The notes under the pieces are model-generated. The model searched no databases, was not told the DNA's origin, and worked only from the letters and a program-made list of their open reading frames with translations. A stretch of DNA of 9,391 nucleotides from DSSM01 sp964484125 (lineage in GTDB: Bacteria; Bacteroidota; Ignavibacteria; Tepidaquicellales; Tepidaquicellaceae). Within the stretch, counting starts at the first letter, position 1; every line of letters begins with the position of its first letter. Both the position numbers and the translations under genes were made by a program. This document shows, one piece after another, positions 6,481-9,391 of the stretch. The stretch spans positions 1-9,391 of the forward strand of contig CAZAEK010000044.1 in the NCBI GenBank assembly GCA_964484125.1. The letters run 5' to 3'.

Positions 6481-6972
6481 TTATCTGATTTTATTGACCT
6501 TGAAAATTTTCCCATCACTTCTGTAATAATTACCTGATTGGAAGCCATTTTCAAAGTAAAAATAACCGCATTCGATACCTCCCGAATCGTATTCTTTATA
6601 TACTACATCATAACCTTGAACAGTTTCTTTTAATTTTGTGTACCCGGAACCTTTATTCCATTTCAATGTTATTGCATTCCTGTTTGTTTCAATTGTACAA
6701 AAAACATTACCAACCTGATAATAACCNNNNNNNNNNNNNNNNNNNNNNNNNNNNNNNNNNNNNNNNNNNNNNNNNNNNNNNNNNNNNNNNNNNNNNNNNN
6801 NNNNNNNNNNNNNNNNNNNNNNNNNNGAGTTTATATTACTTTGGTTTTCAAAATATTTAGTTCTGTCTTCAGGAACTATTTTAAATTCTCGTAAATTTTT
6901 ATCGGCATACGTATCTTTTACAACTTCAGACAACGGTTTTTTCTGTATTTCACCAATTTTCTTGATTTTCAT
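6481..6972 (-). CDS. Unknown protein, paralogous N-terminus, interrupted by assembly gap
   Basis: The open frame has 48 residues before and about 81 after a stretch of 100 N. The N-terminus MKIKKIGEI is identical to that of the gene at 7558-8574, 26 of 27 bases matching, then diverges into a charged segment (KKPLSEVVKDTYADKNLREF). The C-terminal part is beta-rich with many Tyr and Gly residues (VVYKEYDSGGIECGYFYFENG), reminiscent of repeated-strand envelope proteins but not a family I recognise. Because the gap length is probably a placeholder, the real protein may be much longer, and a transmembrane segment like that of its neighbour could be missing. The two ends being in frame has a one-in-three chance of being accidental, so they may even belong to different genes. 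No signal peptide is visible. Confidence 0.6.
   Translation of the reverse strand: MKIKKIGEIQKKPLSEVVKDTYADKNLREFKIVPEDRTKYFENQSNINXXXXXXXXXXXXXXXXXXXXXXXXXXXXXXXXXXGYYQVGNVFCTIETNRNAITLKWNKGSGYTKLKETVQGYDVVYKEYDSGGIECGYFYFENGFQSGNYYRSDGKIFKVNKIR
6727..6826. other. Assembly gap (100 N)
   Basis: Exactly 100 undetermined bases, the conventional placeholder for a scaffold join of unknown length. It falls inside the gene at 6481-6972. Nothing can be said about its content. Confidence 0.99.
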
Positions 6973-7042
6973 AAAATAATTATAATTAATTATTATAAAA
7001 TTATTTAATCAAAGTATTAGGATTTTAAATATCATTTAATAT

Positions 7043-7528
7043 TTATTCCTTTGCATAAAAATATAAATCATATTCACCGTCAAAGTTCTTTTCTTTCATC
7101 AGTATCCCATATAATTTCTTACCACTTTTACAATCAATTATATAAACAAACCTGCCTGATATTTCTTCATATTTTTCATCGTCAAAATTAAATTTTTGAG
7201 CATTAAAAAAATTATTCTTAATCGAAACATATTCAAGTTGCTCAATTGCCTGAGGTTCTGCTTCCACATATAATAGAACTGTCGCAATTATTTTGTCATC
7301 TAAAAAATTAAGAGTCATCTCGTTCCATGTAGCATCCATTTCATCTTTTCCGGGAATCTTTATTGAGATATAATTACCTGAATAGATACTCTTGTTAATC
7401 TGTATATCATCTTTGAAATCATTAATTTCGCAGTATCTGTCAAGATAAAAGACATAGATTTTTTGAGCGAAAGACTCTGAACTTGTTAAGACAATTAAAG
7501 TAAAAATAAAATATAGAGCACTTTTCAT
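7043..7528 (-). CDS. Small exported protein of unknown function
   Basis: A 161-residue protein with a clear signal peptide: K2, a hydrophobic core at about residues 4-15, and an SFA-Q cleavage site after A21. No lipobox cysteine is present at the cleavage site, so it should be soluble in the periplasm or secreted. The mature part is acidic and beta-rich, with aromatic residues scattered throughout. It has only two cysteines, C33 and C133, which could form one disulfide; the thioredoxin-like protein two genes downstream would be a logical partner, but that is inference. I do not recognise the family. It lies between the two genes that share the MKIKKIGEI start, 29 bp after the upstream gene and 70 bp before the next. 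Confidence 0.75.
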   Translation of the reverse strand: MKSALYFIFTLIVLTSSESFAQKIYVFYLDRYCEINDFKDDIQINKSIYSGNYISIKIPGKDEMDATWNEMTLNFLDDKIIATVLLYVEAEPQAIEQLEYVSIKNNFFNAQKFNFDDEKYEEISGRFVYIIDCKSGKKLYGILMKEKNFDGEYDLYFYAKE

Positions 7529-7557
7529 TTTTGTATTATATTTAATTATATTACTCT

Positions 7558-8574
7558 TTAATCAAGATAATTTTTCTTGTATTTAGTTCTTGCTTCAGAA
7601 TACTCAACACCATTAAATTTATATCGTATTGTTACCACCTCAGGATCGTCTCTCCCTCTTCCAGACAAACCTGATTCTTCAAGTTCAAAATAACCATTTG
7701 TAATTTTATTAATTACTTCTAAATCCTCTGTGTAATCATTATATAAAGTAATAATACTATTTTCTTTGTTTTCCAGTACATGTACTTCAAAGGCATGGTT
7801 GTACATGAAGCAATCAGTATTACTACTCCAAACAATATATTCGTCTTTTCCGTCAGAGTTCAAATCAAAAAATTCGATATCCAATATATCTCTTTTATTT
7901 TTTACTTTTTCAAAACATTCTTTTCTAATTGATTCAATAGGTATGATTATATTCAAAATCTCATCATATTCTTTATTACTTATACTGTATTTATTAGGAA
8001 TTAAAAATATATCATCAGATTTTATATTAACAATATATTCATTAATATCTTCCTCTTCTGCAAATTCTCCGTAAGGTATAATTTTATATTTAATCCGATA
8101 ATTCAAAATATTATTTCTCATGTCATTTATTGTTTCCAAGGGTAATTTCACATATTTTCTTACAGTTTGATCATATAATATTTCAATATAACCATTAGAA
8201 AAAATTTTTGTAATATTGTCAATTGCAACTAATGTATCCTTATAGATTTTTTTATTGGAGGAATTCCTTTTCGTAATATTATTTTCTTGAATTTCATTAG
8301 TTTCCGACTTTACTTCGAAGATATTCTTTTTTTCGTTGCTACTGTAAAAAATTGGATATAAAACCAAAAAAATTATTAATACCAATAATAATATTCCGAG
8401 AAAATAATTAATTCTATTCATTTTTAATTTATTCTGTATAATCTCGGGATTTACTTTTTCCTGAGCTTTATTGCCATTTATTAATTCAGAATGAATTTCC
8501 GTAGATATAATTTCTTTTTGTGGTATTTCCGTTTCTATAGGCTTTGGTATTTCACCAATTTTCTTTATTTTCAT
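7558..8574 (-). CDS. Single-pass membrane protein with DxNxDG calcium-loop-like motif
   Basis: A 338-residue protein. Residues 1-53 form a charged, Glu- and Lys-rich cytoplasmic lead that starts MKIKKIGEIPK. One strong transmembrane helix follows (about 55-77, ILLLVLIIFLVLYPIF), preceded by KMNR, so the positive-inside rule places the lead in the cytoplasm and the rest outside the membrane. The extracytoplasmic part contains D237-L-N-S-D-G-K-D-E245, a DxNxDGxxE loop like those binding calcium in FG-GAP/VCBS and EF-hand-like proteins, here as FFDLNSDGKDEYIVW. Cysteines occur near it (KECFEK and TDCFMY). The family is not recognised. The gene starts 6 bp after the zinc-ribbon membrane protein gene, indicating co-transcription. 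Its first 27 bases are nearly identical to the start of the gapped gene. Confidence 0.78.
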   Translation of the reverse strand: MKIKKIGEIPKPIETEIPQKEIISTEIHSELINGNKAQEKVNPEIIQNKLKMNRINYFLGILLLVLIIFLVLYPIFYSSNEKKNIFEVKSETNEIQENNITKRNSSNKKIYKDTLVAIDNITKIFSNGYIEILYDQTVRKYVKLPLETINDMRNNILNYRIKYKIIPYGEFAEEEDINEYIVNIKSDDIFLIPNKYSISNKEYDEILNIIIPIESIRKECFEKVKNKRDILDIEFFDLNSDGKDEYIVWSSNTDCFMYNHAFEVHVLENKENSIITLYNDYTEDLEVINKITNGYFELEESGLSGRGRDDPEVVTIRYKFNGVEYSEARTKYKKNYLD

Positions 8575-8580
8575 AGGAAA

Positions 8581-9363
8581 TTAAGTAATATGATTGAATG
8601 TTTTACAAACAGGGCAGACAAATGTATCTTTTACTAAATCTTCCTTTTCAAGGGTAATAATACTATTACAGGATTTACAAGTTACATCTTTTGATGTTAT
8701 CGGCTCAACTCTTAATTCTTCCGGAACAGCTTCGGTTTTTTTAAATTTAAGGGAGTCATATTTCTTTAATATTTCTTCCAGCCCTTCTTTCGAACGACAA
8801 AACAATCCTGACACTCTGTTATTGTCAAATACAAGGTAAAATCCTTTAAGGTAGTACCAAATTAAGCCAAATGCACCTGAAAATATTAAAGACACAAAAA
8901 ATATAGCAATTGCAACACCTGCATTTGAGCTGCTTTCCCTGTAATAATAATCAGATTCTTTAGTTGAACAAGATGCAACTGCTGTAATAAAACCCATAAG
9001 CAAATTAAAAGCCCCGACAATCAGCCATCCATAAGGATTTTTGAAAACGATTTCTGTGTTTTTGATGCTTTCTATTGGAAAATACTTAGTGTAATATTTG
9101 CCCCTGAGAATGCTTTGGAAAAAGAAAACTATTCTTGTATTTGTAAGGAAAAACTGGTTAGACTTTGCCAAGCTATAAGCATAACTTATAGTTTTTTCAT
9201 TTTGAACTTTATTAATAACTTTGGGTAGCTCAACATTTTCGCTGCTAAAGTCATTAACAGTCAAAAACCTTAACCTGTAATGAACAACAAGATAAATAAT
9301 CAAAGCCGGTAGAAGAAACGGCAGTAAAGAGCCAATTGCAAACAGACCAAATAATTCCGCCAT
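8581..9363 (-). CDS. Membrane protein with PH-like region and C-terminal zinc ribbon
   Basis: A 260-residue protein with three predicted membrane segments: about 5-27, 111-131 and 148-171. Between the first and second, residues 65-108 (SNQFFLTNTRIVFFFQ then FPIESIKNTEIVF) resemble the strands of bacterial PH-like (DUF304/bPH type) domains; the remaining strands could be 173-190 (FYLVFDNNRVSGL). The C-terminus carries a zinc ribbon, C229-x2-C232 and C250-x2-C253 (TCKSC and FVCPVC), probably cytosolic. The ATG at 9363 is the first after an in-frame stop at 9382-9384, so the N-terminus is complete. It is the first visible gene of the minus-strand series and sits 6 bp from the next gene. The PH assignment is tentative; the membrane segments and cysteine pairs are seen directly. 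Confidence 0.78.
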   Translation of the reverse strand: MAELFGLFAIGSLLPFLLPALIIYLVVHYRLRFLTVNDFSSENVELPKVINKVQNEKTISYAYSLAKSNQFFLTNTRIVFFFQSILRGKYYTKYFPIESIKNTEIVFKNPYGWLIVGAFNLLMGFITAVASCSTKESDYYYRESSSNAGVAIAIFFVSLIFSGAFGLIWYYLKGFYLVFDNNRVSGLFCRSKEGLEEILKKYDSLKFKKTEAVPEELRVEPITSKDVTCKSCNSIITLEKEDLVKDTFVCPVCKTFNHIT

Positions 9364-9391
9364 AAGATAATTTTTTTTATTTTAGTTTATG

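Noticed and set aside
6973..7010. Minus-strand promoter TTTG (7010-7013) with a TAATTATA element before the gapped gene
   Set aside because: The downstream element matches the consensus poorly, and random matches are expected in an AT-only stretch.
7766..8074. Plus-strand reading frame of 102 codons inside the 338-residue membrane protein gene
   Set aside because: It is Ser/Leu/Ile-rich low-complexity translation expected from antisense of AT-rich DNA; the minus frame has a coherent membrane topology.
1..9391. CRISPR array, riboswitch, transposase or integrase
   Set aside because: No spaced direct repeats, recognised aptamer cores or recombinase motifs were seen on either strand.

Overview
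The window is AT-rich bacterial DNA, most likely from the Bacteroidota or a close relative of the Bacteroidota/Chlorobi group. Start codons almost never follow a Shine-Dalgarno sequence. The tRNA gene follows a promoter of the Bacteroidota sigma type (CTTG, 20-nt spacer, TAGTTTTG). The four-gene order of the 2-oxoacid:ferredoxin oxidoreductase and the TlpA-like secreted thioredoxin protein also fit this group. The placement is inferred from these features and not from a phylogeny.

Left half (1-4332, plus strand): a 9-bp tandem repeat runs up to the start codon of a short-form homogentisate 1,2-dioxygenase, a tyrosine/phenylalanine catabolic enzyme. It is followed by a complete four-subunit 2-oxoacid:ferredoxin oxidoreductase in the order delta (2x[4Fe-4S] ferredoxin), alpha (VorB-like), beta (TPP and [4Fe-4S] subunit) and gamma. 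A strong intrinsic terminator at 4303-4332 closes this block. Together these genes suggest amino-acid catabolism: ring cleavage of homogentisate, and CoA-dependent oxidation of 2-oxoacids with electrons passed to ferredoxin.

Middle (4376-5043, plus strand): a compact HicB-HicA toxin-antitoxin pair, antitoxin first with a 4-bp ATGA overlap, and then a tRNA-Gln(CUG) gene. Both have candidate promoters with the same CTTG-N20-TAnnTTT layout.

Right half (5050-9363, minus strand): five closely spaced genes of envelope character that converge on the tRNA. In transcription order they are: a three-segment membrane protein with a PH-like region and a C-terminal zinc ribbon; a single-pass membrane protein with a calcium-loop-like DxNxDG motif; a small exported protein; a gene broken by a 100-N assembly gap; and an exported TlpA/thioredoxin-like protein. 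The second and fourth share an identical first nine residues (MKIKKIGEI), 26 of 27 bases at DNA level. This, with the lower GC of the block and its position beside a tRNA gene, makes it the most interesting and least explained part of the window. I could not assign it to a known system.
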